Below are positions 12,370 to 24,647 of a stretch of DNA of 64,000 nucleotides, piece by piece. Source of the stretch: Lucifuga dentata. Lineage: Eukaryota > Chordata > Actinopteri > Ophidiiformes > Bythitidae. Under the pieces are notes generated by a model. It was not told where the DNA came from, searched no databases, and worked only from the letters and a program-made list of their open reading frames with translations. Within the stretch, counting starts at the first letter, position 1, and each line of letters starts with the position of its first letter. The position numbers were made by a program, and so were the translations under genes. The stretch lies in assembly GCA_014773175.1 (NCBI GenBank), contig VXCM01000821.1, positions 248,001-312,000 on the forward strand, given 5' to 3'.

Positions 12370-14080
12370 TGCCGCAACATATTTTTTCTTGTCCTGCAGC
12401 TACTACTCTTCCCTTCATTGCACCTCCCTCCTCCCTCTTTCCTCCCTTTCTCTTTCATCTTTTCTTCATCCTTCTCTTCCCTTAGTCCACTTGCACTATC
12501 TTTTCCCCTGGCATTCATTCATCTGTTTCTCTCGCTTCTTTCTCCCACCCAAAAACATACACTTCTTTTCTCCCTTTCCTCCCTTTTCTTCTCATTTTGG
12601 CATTTGTGAATTGAAATGTCTTTCTGATCTCTCATCCTTAGGTTGTCCCATCCTAAATCTCTCCTATAATCTCAACAATAACTTCCTTTTCTCCTCCTCC
12701 CCTCACGCTCTTTATGCCTCACATCCTTTTTCCACATCTGTCCCTTCATTTCTGCTCTTTTCTCTTCCATTTTTTATATCTCACCTTTCTTTTGTACCTA
12801 TATTCACTTTCATCTCTCTTGTTCTGCTCCACCTCCCTTTCACCCTCCACCTCTTCCACCTCATCTTCACCCTCTGGCATCTGTCTGTCTCATTCTTCTT
12901 TCTTTATACCCTCCCTCGCTGGAACTCAGTGCAATTTGTGATACTTTGAAACATGGGATGACACACATCGAGGTATATTTCAACATGACATGTTTGGTCC
13001 TGGACATCTTTTCTATATCTTATTCCTCTTCACCCATTCACATTCATCTGTCAAACATTTTCCTCTTTCCCACTCATTCTGCCTTCTGCCTTGTCTTTTA
13101 CAATTCAATATATGTCATTTGAAGAATGTTGGAAAATGGTGAAATTTGAGACACCTCACATAACTGGAAACGGCAACAGAAATGTTCCGTCACCTCTGAC
13201 TTTCATAAGATTTTTAGGACCATTTATAATAATTAAAATATTACGTTAGAGCACTGACTTATTTTCATTTTGTATTCTTTGTTTTATTTTTTTCCACATC
13301 ATTCAGCTTTCTCTCATCAAAAACAATTCCAGTTCCTTGAAGAATCTGCTCTATCTATTCCTCCTCTCAATCATCTTTTTGCTTTTATTTGCCATTATGG
13401 ACCTGCCTTATCACCTCTCATCTTTTCATCATTCCATCCTGCTCTCTTTTCTTTCACACTCTCACTACCTTCTTCTTTTCATGTTGAATTCATTCTCTGC
13501 CCTCTCCTAACTTCTCTAACTTCTCTCCTCTCTTCTCCTTTCTATTTCTCCATCCTCCCTCTTGTTGTCTCCATCCCTCTTTGCCAAATATTTTCTCTAA
13601 TCATTCTATTCATCCACCTCCCTTCTTCAAAACTCTCACCCCTTCTTGCATGTCTCCATAATTTGTAATTCCTTTGCAATCCCTTGTTTTCTGTTTCCTC
13701 ATTGCTTTCTCCATGCTGTCTCTGTTTTTGTTCTATTTATCAATTTATCTATATCCATTTATTTATTTATCTATTTCTGTGCTCTCATTTTTATTTTTAA
13801 ACAAACTTACTGAATTCTACTTCTGCTTCTCACCTAGTTTCCAATGTAAACAGAAATGATATCCATTTCTTTAAAAGCCCCCTATAATTTCTTTTAATCT
13901 CTCACTGAATCACCAATATATAGTTTATCGGTATTTCTGTCTCCTTTGCCTCAGTATTATTTTTTTTTGTCATTCCCTCAGCTCCACTGTTTTAATCTCA
14001 CTCTATTTTCCATTTAACTGTTTACTTTCCTGCTTGCCTTTTTCTGTGTTATTATTTCACTCCTGATGTTCCCTTTCATT
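12370..14080. repeat. 1.7-kb pyrimidine-rich tract
   Basis: The plus strand is dominated by CT-rich words (CTCCCTCCTCCC, TCCTTCTCTTCCC, ATTCTTTCCTCC-like) for about 1.7 kb, interrupted near 12940-13270 by ordinary sequence. Several open frames of 75-186 codons here are rich in Ser, Leu and Phe simply because TCN/CTN/TTN codons dominate; none looks like a protein. In the csmd3 transcript this segment would be purine-rich. Confidence 0.8.
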
Positions 14081-15291
14081 TTTTTGGGTAGATAGGCATG
14101 AATGTGTGCCTCGATGCTGGTAAAAAGACTTGTGATGTCATTTCAGGTCTTGGTTGTATTCTCAGTATGATTTTATGTAAATCCTCTGATAAAGGGCTTT
14201 TTCCCTTTTACTCAACTAGTAATTGATGGTTTTACTCCTTCCCTGGAGCTGTAAAAACTTAATCTTATTTACAATTATTTTCAAATGGACTTTTCCTTCA
14301 GCTTAAAGCCTTTCTGAAGGTTATCTCTGGCAACATGCATACAAAAGCAATTATCACATTTTGAAATCATACCATCACTGAGTTCATTTCCCTTAATGGG
14401 AAGACTTACTCCTCCTGCAAGATTTTAAATATTTTGGGATGAGATGTTATGAGTTGGGCTCTGGAGGGTCATCATTTATGAAACCCTCCCAGGCATCATG
14501 TAAGACCAGAGAAGTTATGTAGTGTGAACTGCCTCCACTGGAAAAGACTGCAATAGTCTCCTAGTCCCAACAAGAACTCTCTCTGGTGGCCTGAGGAGGG
14601 TGTAGACTGCCACACATCTGCTCTAACGCATGTATCAATACACATGCAATCACCAGTTGCTTCTTTTTGCCTATTTTTGCCATTTGCCAGCCCACCATCA
14701 GCAAAAAAAAAAAAAAAAAAAAAAAACCTTAGTTCCTCCCCTGTGACACATTCAAAATTGAAATAACTATATAACACACCTAAACCTTCTATGTGGACAC
14801 TCATCAGCTCTACTTTAGGTTTATGTTTGTCCTTGCACAAACTAAGTAAAACACATATTAGACTTATGAGACTGTATGTAGCACTGTCAGGGTCAGAACA
14901 AGCAGTTCCTTTTCATATTTAGCTAATTGGCACTGAAGTTTGTAGATTAACTTCTCATATTGAGTTTATTCATACTAAACAATGTACAGCATGTTGTCCT
15001 ACAGGAGTTATCATGTTTATTTGCACCTCAGGGGGTTGATGTCATACAGGTGCAAGGCCAAAGGGGAGACAAACAATGCTTTGTCAAGGAAAATGAGCCA
15101 CTTGCAAGAAGATGGCTAGAGTTGTGTTGCTGGAGATGTGTTGATGTAAATCTGGTGATGCAGTGCAATTTTTGCATCCAATTTGGCTCAAAATTGCACC
15201 TGCACTTCTGCCTGCAACAGCCATATTTTTAGCCCCAAAGCAGAAAGCCAGCAATACTGGCTGTATTTGGTGAAGGAACAGATTCAGAACT

Positions 15292-15298
<7 letters not shown>

Positions 15299-15343
<45 letters not shown>
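15299..15343. repeat. (CT)n microsatellite
   Basis: A 45-bp uninterrupted CT tract. A TATG-type tract at 15866-15898 and a second, slightly interrupted (CT)n at 15991-16040 follow. Confidence 0.95.
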
Positions 15344-15346
<3 letters not shown>

Positions 15347-15988
15347 ACATCTTATCTCCATTACATTTTACTTTGGTATAACTTTTTCCTTTTCTACCCA
15401 TTTAAATACAAATCAAAGTAAACCATTTTTTTTTTAATGCTACTAAGGGAGAGAATGCACTGGGTTAAAATGTAATTCTGCAAAGAAGAAGAAAATAAAT
15501 AAATAAGACTTCCTGCCCTATAGGCCTGGTCACATCCCAAATGTCATTTTACTGTAGCTGCAGCACAAACACATGAATAACCTTGTCTTCTAAAATGCAT
15601 TTTTCACATCATTACACAAGGAAAACACGATGATTTGCGTGCCTCCTCGAACATGAATTGAACTTACAAAAGTGATATGATCTGCCCTTGGCAGTATATT
15701 TGGTCTTCTGCGTATTAATATTTAGAATGCTGTGTATTTGTGCCTTGGGACTCTGCACATTCAGGACCAGAAGAGTTTTCTTGAGAAGTCAACCTGCACT
15801 CTGCATTCTGTCGCTATGAATGGTTTCCTGCTTTAAACGATGAGATGATGACTTGTTTGGCCATTATGTATGTATATATGTATGTATGTATGTATGCATA
15901 CAGTACATGATATTGTAAGAAGTTCTGTGTAAAAACAGAGCCAGGATAAAAAGCAAATATCACATTATATAAATAAACCTCAAAGTCT

Positions 15989-16044
<56 letters not shown>

Positions 16045-16287
16045 AAATTTTTTATTTGTAACACTTCATTCCTGCAAAAACAAACTTTAAACTCATGTGC
16101 ATGCATGCAGGAACACACACACACACATACCCACACAGTACTCTATTTCCTGTGTAACAGTTTATCTCTGGATTTATAGGTCTGAGATTCATGAGGCAAA
16201 AACAAAATTATTTTACAGAAAGTGAAAGAGAGAGAGATGGAATGGAGACTGACATCCAAGGCCTCTTCGTCTGGGAGTATTTATTTG

Positions 16288-16430
16288 CGTGTGTGTGTGT
16301 GTGTGTGTGTGTTGTGAGATGTATAGAGAGAAATCACATTAGAAAGTGAATGAAGAACTAGCTAATAGCAGCAGAGTGCTTTCTGTGATCTCACACACAA
16401 ACATAAAGGATACACACACACAAACACGCA

Positions 16431-16478
<48 letters not shown>
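16288..16478. repeat. (GT)n and (CA)n tracts in opposite orientation
   Basis: (GT)n at 16288-16312 and (CA)n at about 16434-16478 are complementary and 120 bp apart, so they could pair with each other in single-stranded form. Confidence 0.93.
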
Positions 16479-16479
<1 letters not shown>

Positions 16480-18436
16480 TCCATTCTCTTTGTTTTCTCC
16501 AAAAAAGCAACCATGCAGTCTGGCTAATGCGATTGTCAGACCCCTTCTCTCTCTCTTGTATATGATGGGTCCTTTATTGCCAACAGGGAAAAGAGATTTT
16601 TCATTATTATTACTACCATGAAAGAGAGATGGGATGAAGAGATACACAGAAAAATAAGAAAAAAAGAAAGAAAGAAAGAATGTGGGGTAAGTTCAGACAG
16701 ACTACACCAACTGTTTAATCTGAAAAGAAAATATTTTCTCAGATCAAATAATATTTCATGTGAACCACATCATTTAAAAACTGCAAGTGATATCATCAAT
16801 GCTCACAATGAAAATGCAATAAATTATTCCATTAAGAAAACATAAATCCCTGCCATAACCCTCTCCAAGAATCCATGACAGAGGCCCACACGTCCTTATT
16901 AAAACGTCCTTATCAGTCTTATCAGTCATAGTAGCAGCAGGAGCTCAACATCAAAGTCTGAACCTTAAAGGTTGCTTATTTTCTTCAGCTCGTGTCAATA
17001 TATGTGTTCCTACAATCCCTAACCACCAGAGCAGCAGGACCAAGAGATCACAGGGCAAGTTAGAGAGTGGCAGACACTGAGTTTATCTGTATTAGTTTGT
17101 GAGTGTGTGTGCATTTTACTTTGTTTGTGTGTGTTTTATTGAGTTGGTGCTGACCCATAGCCTGACCTCACACACCAAAATGTTCTGATTTTTTTCCCCC
17201 CATCCATCTCTCTCCATGTTCCTCCATCCATCTTTCTTTCCATCCCTCCCTCTTCCATCCCAACTCTTTCCACTGGGAACAGGGTAATTGTGTCAAATTC
17301 CTAGTCATTTACTTTCTTTCCACTCTTTTCTCTTTCCTCAGGGGCAGATGGCTTTCTGCATGTACACCCATAAACCCCTAAGGTTTGCTTCTGCTCCTTC
17401 TATCATTGCTCCACACTTTTTACTGCTGCTCCTTTCACTCAGAGCGAGTAGAGTATACTCTAATAAAACAGATGAACCTAGTTCTACCCATTGTTATGAC
17501 TGTTATCATTATTGTTGCATTTAAAAATGATTAAACTGGTTTGATTGGGAATAATTGGTACTGCATTCACAAAGCTAATTCAGGAACCAAGAAAACGTTA
17601 AAGGCAAAAGCACTAAACATGGAGTTTGTTGGCTTTTTTGCTGCAGAGGAAATGGCATGTAATGACTGTATAATGTGTTTGTGGTTGTTCATATGAGCTT
17701 CTGCTCTCATGTGTGTCTTTTGTTTATGGTTCTAGCACATCAGTGTTTTTATTGGGAGTTAGTTTTGCAGATAACCAACTTAAAAATGTTATTGGAAAGT
17801 TACCAAAAGAATATCTGCTGATGGTTGATCATGTCTAACAGAAAAAGGGCAGATGAAAAGCCATATGAGGAGAAACAAGGATGGACGAAGGAGAGCATTT
17901 ATGATGGGATAAAATGCTCTTGTCATGTACAAACCTGATGTTTTGTGTAAAAGACATAACAATAAATGGATCAAATAAATAGATGTATACTATCCATTAG
18001 GAAATGGATAATAAATGGATGTCAATTTATGATTACATCCATTAATAATTAGTAATCAGATTACTAATTGTATCTACTCTTTGAAAAGTAATTACTTGAA
18101 ATCTGAAAATGTACCTGTTGGCTATTTTCAATTACAGTATGTTCTCTCCAAAACCTTTTTTTTTTTTTTTCCCATAATGCAGTTTATTGTGCAATGAGGA
18201 AGGTCATATTTGATCTCAGAATCGGTGGCATAGATGGTCCATCTGATCCATCCCCACTCACTCCACTCCAACTTTGTTAATGCAATTTAAAATGCTGTAT
18301 TTACTTCATTTCATCAGATTCTCTTATTTCAGTGCTGTTTCATCATGCAATGTCATCATGTAGTTAATATTCATATGATGATCAGACAAACTCACACACA
18401 CACGTACACAGGAATGCATGTATATGCGCACTCATG

Positions 18437-18440
<4 letters not shown>

Positions 18441-18490
<50 letters not shown>
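18441..18490. repeat. (CA)n microsatellite
   Basis: A 50-bp uninterrupted CA tract. Confidence 0.97.
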
Positions 18491-18492
<2 letters not shown>

Positions 18493-19240
18493 TGCACCGT
18501 GAATCAGTCTGACAGTTCAGTTTGATCATAATTTTTTAGAGTAGCCGTGGTGTTCTGACTTTGGATTGAACTCATTTTTCAACAGACACTCACAGCAATA
18601 CATGATCTTTTTAAATTAGTTATTTATTTTAGTTCAGTTTACTTAGTTCCATTCCTTCCACATCGCTCAGTCCTAATTTGGGCCAAATAGTGCCATATTT
18701 TTTCTGTATTCCTCCATTGGCTGCTGTTCCAGGCCATACTTCTCTCCAGAACTTATTGCTACACATTGATATTTTCAGTTGATATTTTGAGTCTTATATC
18801 CTGTTTCTCCTATAAAGTGGTTAATTGAATCCCAAGCTTAGCTTAGAAAGATCTAAGTCAGAGGTATCGCTATCATTTATTTCTCAGCATAATGTTCTTC
18901 TTTGTCCAATCAGCACACTTCTCCCATCAGTGCTTGTGGAATATTATTCCAGTTGTGTAGTTCTTTTCAAGTTATTTTCTTAGCTGTAGGAAAAACCTCT
19001 TGTTTGGGAAGAGGTGAAAGTCTGAGGGGGCAGGTGAGTGTAGATGTTGAACTATTTCAAAGGCACAAACATGGACTCATGTATGCATGAGCAATGTCCT
19101 GATAAAGCTGAGCAAAGCTGTGTTACCTTTGAGGGCACTGATTTAAAAGGCGGAGGAGAAGCATAAAAGAGTCAAACATCAAGTTCTTCATCTTTAGTAA
19201 AATCATTTTTCCTCTGCCATCTCTCCTTTCCTCGTTTTCT

Positions 19241-19291
19241 ATCTCCTCTCCTCTCCTCTCCTCTCCTCTCCTCTCCTCTCCTCTCCTCTCC
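19241..19291. repeat. (TCCTC)n pentanucleotide microsatellite
   Basis: About ten copies of a CTCTC/TCCTC pentamer, a perfect polypyrimidine array. Confidence 0.95.
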
Positions 19292-19370
19292 ATGTCCGCT
19301 AGATTTATTTCCTCTACTTGTGCCTAAAGTTCATGGTCTGTAGTCAGTGATTGATTAACAACACCAGACT

Positions 19371-19429
<59 letters not shown>

Positions 19430-19671
19430 NACACACACACGCACACACACGCACAGTCATTTTTCAGGTTGCAGTACATGTGGTCAATAGTCACTGGTGT
19501 GTCTTATAAATCAGTCACTCACTACCCACCCTGAACCCTGTGTGTTTCAGTGTGTTCATGTACGTATTTGTCTGTGCATGTGTGTGTGTAAGGGGGAGGT
19601 CCTTGACTATGGTGACATGCTATCCATTAAATTAGTCACACTCACATAAATTCAAAACTGCAGACAACCAG

Positions 19672-19703
<32 letters not shown>
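19371..19703. repeat. two (CA)n microsatellites, one with an N gap
   Basis: (CA)n at 19371-19450 with one N at 19430, then GCACAC variants; a second (CA)n at 19674-19703. The sequence between is CA/TG-rich but not recognised. Confidence 0.93.
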
Positions 19704-19708
<5 letters not shown>

Positions 19709-22700
19709 TGCACACAAACCACCACAAGCCTCAAGTCAGGTCACCCTTACACCCCACTCATTGCCTGCCTCCATTCATCACAGAGAAAGCAAAAGATAGA
19801 CAGAGAAGTTAACTTCCAAAACCCTGTAAAATATATAAGCTGAATAAAATCATTTCTGTATTCTAAAGTGAAAGATAGTAAGGAAGGATACAGAATATCA
19901 ACCAGTGTAACTGAATACTTCTTCCACTGTAAGGTCATGACATTTCAAAAATGAATTAATCTATATTATATCTGCTACGAAAAAAGGAAACAAAAATATT
20001 TAACCTTAACTAAATCAAAGAATGAATATTGTCACTCAGTGATCTCTGCATACACAAAGAAGAAATGACACGTGCAAGAACACATGCACACAAAAACAGA
20101 TAGTGTGCTATCAACACAGAGACACGTTCTCAGTGAGACCAGACTAAAAGAAGAGTCAGGAGAAAACCAATTTCCTTTGCAGCAGATAGCATCCACTGGT
20201 GTTAGCATGGCATTGTGTGTAGAGCCTCTGTGCATGCTTGCCAATGTGTGTGTGTGTGTGTATACATATGTTACTGCATGCCGCATATATGCTGTATACA
20301 TACTGCATATATGTCTGTTTGTGCACTGTGAGCACTCCCTTAGCTTTTTTAACCATGTTTGACGTATGCCTATGTGTGTCTGCTGGATTGTAGAAGTGTT
20401 TGTGTGTGTGTGTCAGTCTTTGTCACACTTATTGGCACCCAGCAGAGCAAACATCCATTGCTTCCAGTCCTCCTCCGCATTACTGTGATGTCCAGCCATG
20501 ATAAGCCCTTTCATGGCACGCAGTGAAGAAACGGAATTCTGGATCTAGAGCTTTGGAGGTGACAGGGGCCAACTTTGCTCTTTGTCTCCCACCCCAGGAG
20601 ACAAACACCGAATGGGGTTGAATAGTGGATTAACCTCCCTGTCAGCCCCAGAGGTTCCAAAACAAACACGCTGACAGTAGAACTGACACAAACAGATGCA
20701 CTTTAAAGGCTAAATCCATAATTACACCATCCTCTAGTTTCTTTACACACATATTGCCTTGTAAATACTGATATTTTATGTAAACAGTCAAACATAGTAA
20801 CAGTCACTTCCTTTGTATCTGTCTCTATTTCTTTATAAGAAATTAATGTAAAACAGTGTAAACCAGTGTGTGTGAAAGTGAACACAGTGCAAACAAGTTT
20901 GCTTTGATGATAACTACAAAGTCAGTTATGCAATTGGATCTTTCATTTCTTTCTCCTTTATTCAGTGCTATACATATGTTACACAAATAATCCAAAAATG
21001 AGGGGAGAGTTGAAATTGATTAAAATAACTCTTTAATAACTCAGTATATAGGTACTAAATATATGCACAGGGTGACTAAGCATGAAAAACACACCAGTGA
21101 TGTGTTTCTTTCCTCACTGTGCCCATCCAATGCACATACTTTTAGACAAGACTAAAAGTCTATAAGTACAACTACTTGTCACATCTGGTGTGAATTTTCA
21201 CCAGAAAACAACAAATAATCCAACAAAAATGTTGGATTGATGAAAAATGTACACTTTGTTTGCCTCAACTGTTGTTTGGCTAACAAAGTATACAGCTATG
21301 TTGTGATGACAGTTTTTCCCAAATGTCAACTTTATCTTAACTACACTTAATCGAGAGGTTTTACTCGCCTAAGCTTAACCACATAAGTATGCTTTATTCC
21401 CAGTGAGCAGATATTGTAAGAAAAGAAAACTGAAAATTGTTAACACTTAACATTTCATATTTATATATATATCACAGTTCACTCAAGATGAGCATGTCCG
21501 AAAAACAGTGCAATTTTTTTTGCAGATGTGTTCTGATAAGTTAAGTAGTCACAAGACATTCAGTAAACCATTCCTTTCCATTGTTGAAAAGGAAGGTATT
21601 GTTAGAGTATTAAATGATAAATGCTGTGTACCACTTCCTTCCTTCCTTCTCTTTGTGTGTCTCTCCCAGGCAGACAGATGGATGGTGAGTACTGCCCCCC
21701 TGAGCCAAAGCTTGTTTAGGCTGCTGGCTACCCCATCATTTACTATTTAACCTGACACACATACAGTACATAGAAAGTTGCAAACAAACACATAAAACCA
21801 TGAAAAGCACACAGAGACAGACACACCCTGGAAGTAAAAGTGACATGCACACATAATGCATGTGTACACACACCTGTATTTTGTAGATAGGTAAAGACAG
21901 ATTGTATGTGTCTGCTGGCATTTAAAGGGGAGGTGTCAGGGCTGACAGCACCTTAAAGGGACAGTCATTACAGAGATATATGGCTGGAGGAAGACAAGGA
22001 GGAAAGAAAGGAAGAGATAGGAATGGAGTGAGAAAAAGGGAGAAACATGACTGGAGGGGATACATACACACATATAGACACAAGTTATTAATAACAGACT
22101 TGAGTTCCTCTGCAAATAGAGAAATTATATGAAAGAGTTAGAACATTTTTTTTTTTTTTTTTTTTTTGATTGGGTACTAAGGAAATTGTTAATTTATTAA
22201 GCTTTTTGCACTCAAGTGCATATACAATGCAGATTGCATTAGGAAAAGCTTAACTCTGTGCCTTTGGAGTACCTGTAGATGGCTGTTTTCCATTGTCTTT
22301 TATCAGATTGTGTAAGATGCCTTTGCATTCTATGTTTCAAGTCACATTCTATTATGCATGTCTGAATGACTTAATCTTGCTTATGGTTTTGGTTTTGGTT
22401 GCCTGCCATTGGTTAGAGGGTTAACAACCGTAGTCTGCTCGACATACAAATAAAGATTATCGTTTGAAGAGTCTGCTTTTGGGTCCAAGTCTGTTTACCC
22501 TTCTTAAAACAATGTAAAACAATGTTTTTCACGTTACTGTGAAAAAAAACATGAACCAAGTCCTTGGCAGACCTTCTGAAAGGAGAACAACTCTGTGTAA
22601 AACAGCTGCTTTCCAAAGAGACTTGCTAGCTAGAGATAATAAGTTTGTTAAAATGTAAAGGTCAGCCAGTGACCTTATCAGTTTTCCATGTTTTGTTGAA

Positions 22701-24613
22701 CTAAACAACCTTTAATTCCTGTGTGTAAGTATGTTCGTTTTAACCTTGCCTACGGCACTGACTGCTTCTATGATTTCTTAGAAGCAACAAACAGCCTTAC
22801 ATCACACACAGTGTCACAGAGGCAAATTATGGGCTCATGCTAACACATGCACACAAAAACACACATACATGGGCATGCAAACAGAAATAGACTCAATACC
22901 TACACATGCATGCACACAACACAGTGGCATAAAACAAATGTTGAATATGAAAATGTCTTGTTGCCTGAAGGCTTTTGGACAGTTTTGCCCTGTTTATGTA
23001 AAATATAATTTATGACAACACAAAACCAAATTAAAAACAAAGACAACAAAACCGCAGATGCATTTCCTTCACTCTTGTGTCCCCTGTGAGAGGTCTCTGG
23101 AGAAAAAAAAAAAAAAGGNAAAAAAAAAAAAAAAGTGAAGCAAATGAAGAAGCGAAGGCAACAAAGGCAAGCCAAAATCAATTACATTTTGTGGAAATAA
23201 GTAAAGGGAGTCATTAAATATATACTTGTTCATGTTCACCCAAAGCTCCAAAAGACAACATTGACAGTCACCCAAAACCTTGATTCAACATATATGAGGT
23301 AGACTATGGTAGTTTACCATCCATTGCCGCTGCAGCCTTCTGGAATTGAAGATTACAGTATTTCATGGATTTATGGTTATATACCAGATGAAGTATTTGC
23401 AAAGAAATTGCTATAGTCTATAGTGCTTATCTTAGCAGCTTCATCCCCTCACCGTTCCACCGCCTCCTCTTTCATCACATGGTTTAAGTTTGGATCCTCA
23501 GCCTGCATCAATGAAAGGAATTATCTCTGATGTTTGGGAAGGAACTTCTATTTATGTGAACACCTTATGTGAAGATCTACTGTAGCATACATGAAAACAC
23601 TAAACCAAGTCCATCTGAAATGATTGTATTGAAGGTGATTTTATTGATATTTGATCAATCAGATCTAATTCTAATCCTTAATTAGTTTTACCCTTTTGCT
23701 GTGCTGGAAAGATGTCCTGTTTGTGCCATAATGGGACATTTTTCAGAACTTACGACCACTTTCTCACAGCAGACACTTTGACTAATATAGCAGAAAAAGC
23801 TGTATTCCATTTTGGCGTGCCAGTGCAAGTATTATATTGCATGGTTTACTGATACATTGAAATGGAATGCAACCATTATTGTGTTATTATAATGTAACAC
23901 TTATACCTGTGTTTGAGTTCTTACAAAGCTGTTTAAATGTCTATAGTGTGGAGTTCTTTTTAAAATGGCAAATGAAAACAGCATTTGTAAGATCTGTAAC
24001 TCTATAAAAGTGCTTTACAAGGTTACTGTCTCCACAGCACCACTTTAAAATGACATGGTGATTCTTGTTTACTTTGCTCTTTTGATGAAAGATTAATAAA
24101 TAAGAAAAGAAGAACCCTAGACATGAACACTAACGGATTTAGATATATGAACGATTCATCTATGACATTTTGACATTTTGTCAACAGACACTTTGTGAAA
24201 AGTATTTAGTCCAAGATGGGCCTGATGATTTTGAGGTGATGCTGATGATGTATTATCTACTAAACATGTGTGTTGTAGAAAAAGAATGCTCAGACAGCTA
24301 AAACATCAATAGCAATAGTCTGACCACTGTCAGTGACTATAATTTGCTACCGTGTGAATATAAAAGATATTCTTCTTCATTCAAAATTACTTTAGGAGCC
24401 AAATATAAAATGGATTTCACTTCCAAAAGGTCACTGAAAAGCCTTTTTGTGTGCAAATGTCTTGAGACTGCACAGTGTGTATGTGTGTGTTTCCCCTGAT
24501 AGTGTGTCCTACTGTGTTAGTTTTAGCCTCAGGGCTCAGGCCATATTCTGTCATCTAGTTTTAATGTTTAATAACACAAGGCTGCTACACAGTAGTGCAT
24601 ACTAATGACTTAG

Positions 24614-24615
<2 letters not shown>

Positions 24616-24645
<30 letters not shown>
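24616..24645. repeat. (CA)n microsatellite
   Basis: A 30-bp CA tract; CA- and TG-rich words continue to 24870. Confidence 0.95.

Positions 24646-24647
<2 letters not shown>

Noticed and set aside
12334..12949. Several Ser/Leu/Phe-rich frames up to 186 codons
   Set aside because: Produced by pyrimidine-rich DNA in all three frames; overlapping frames look equally 'hydrophobic'.
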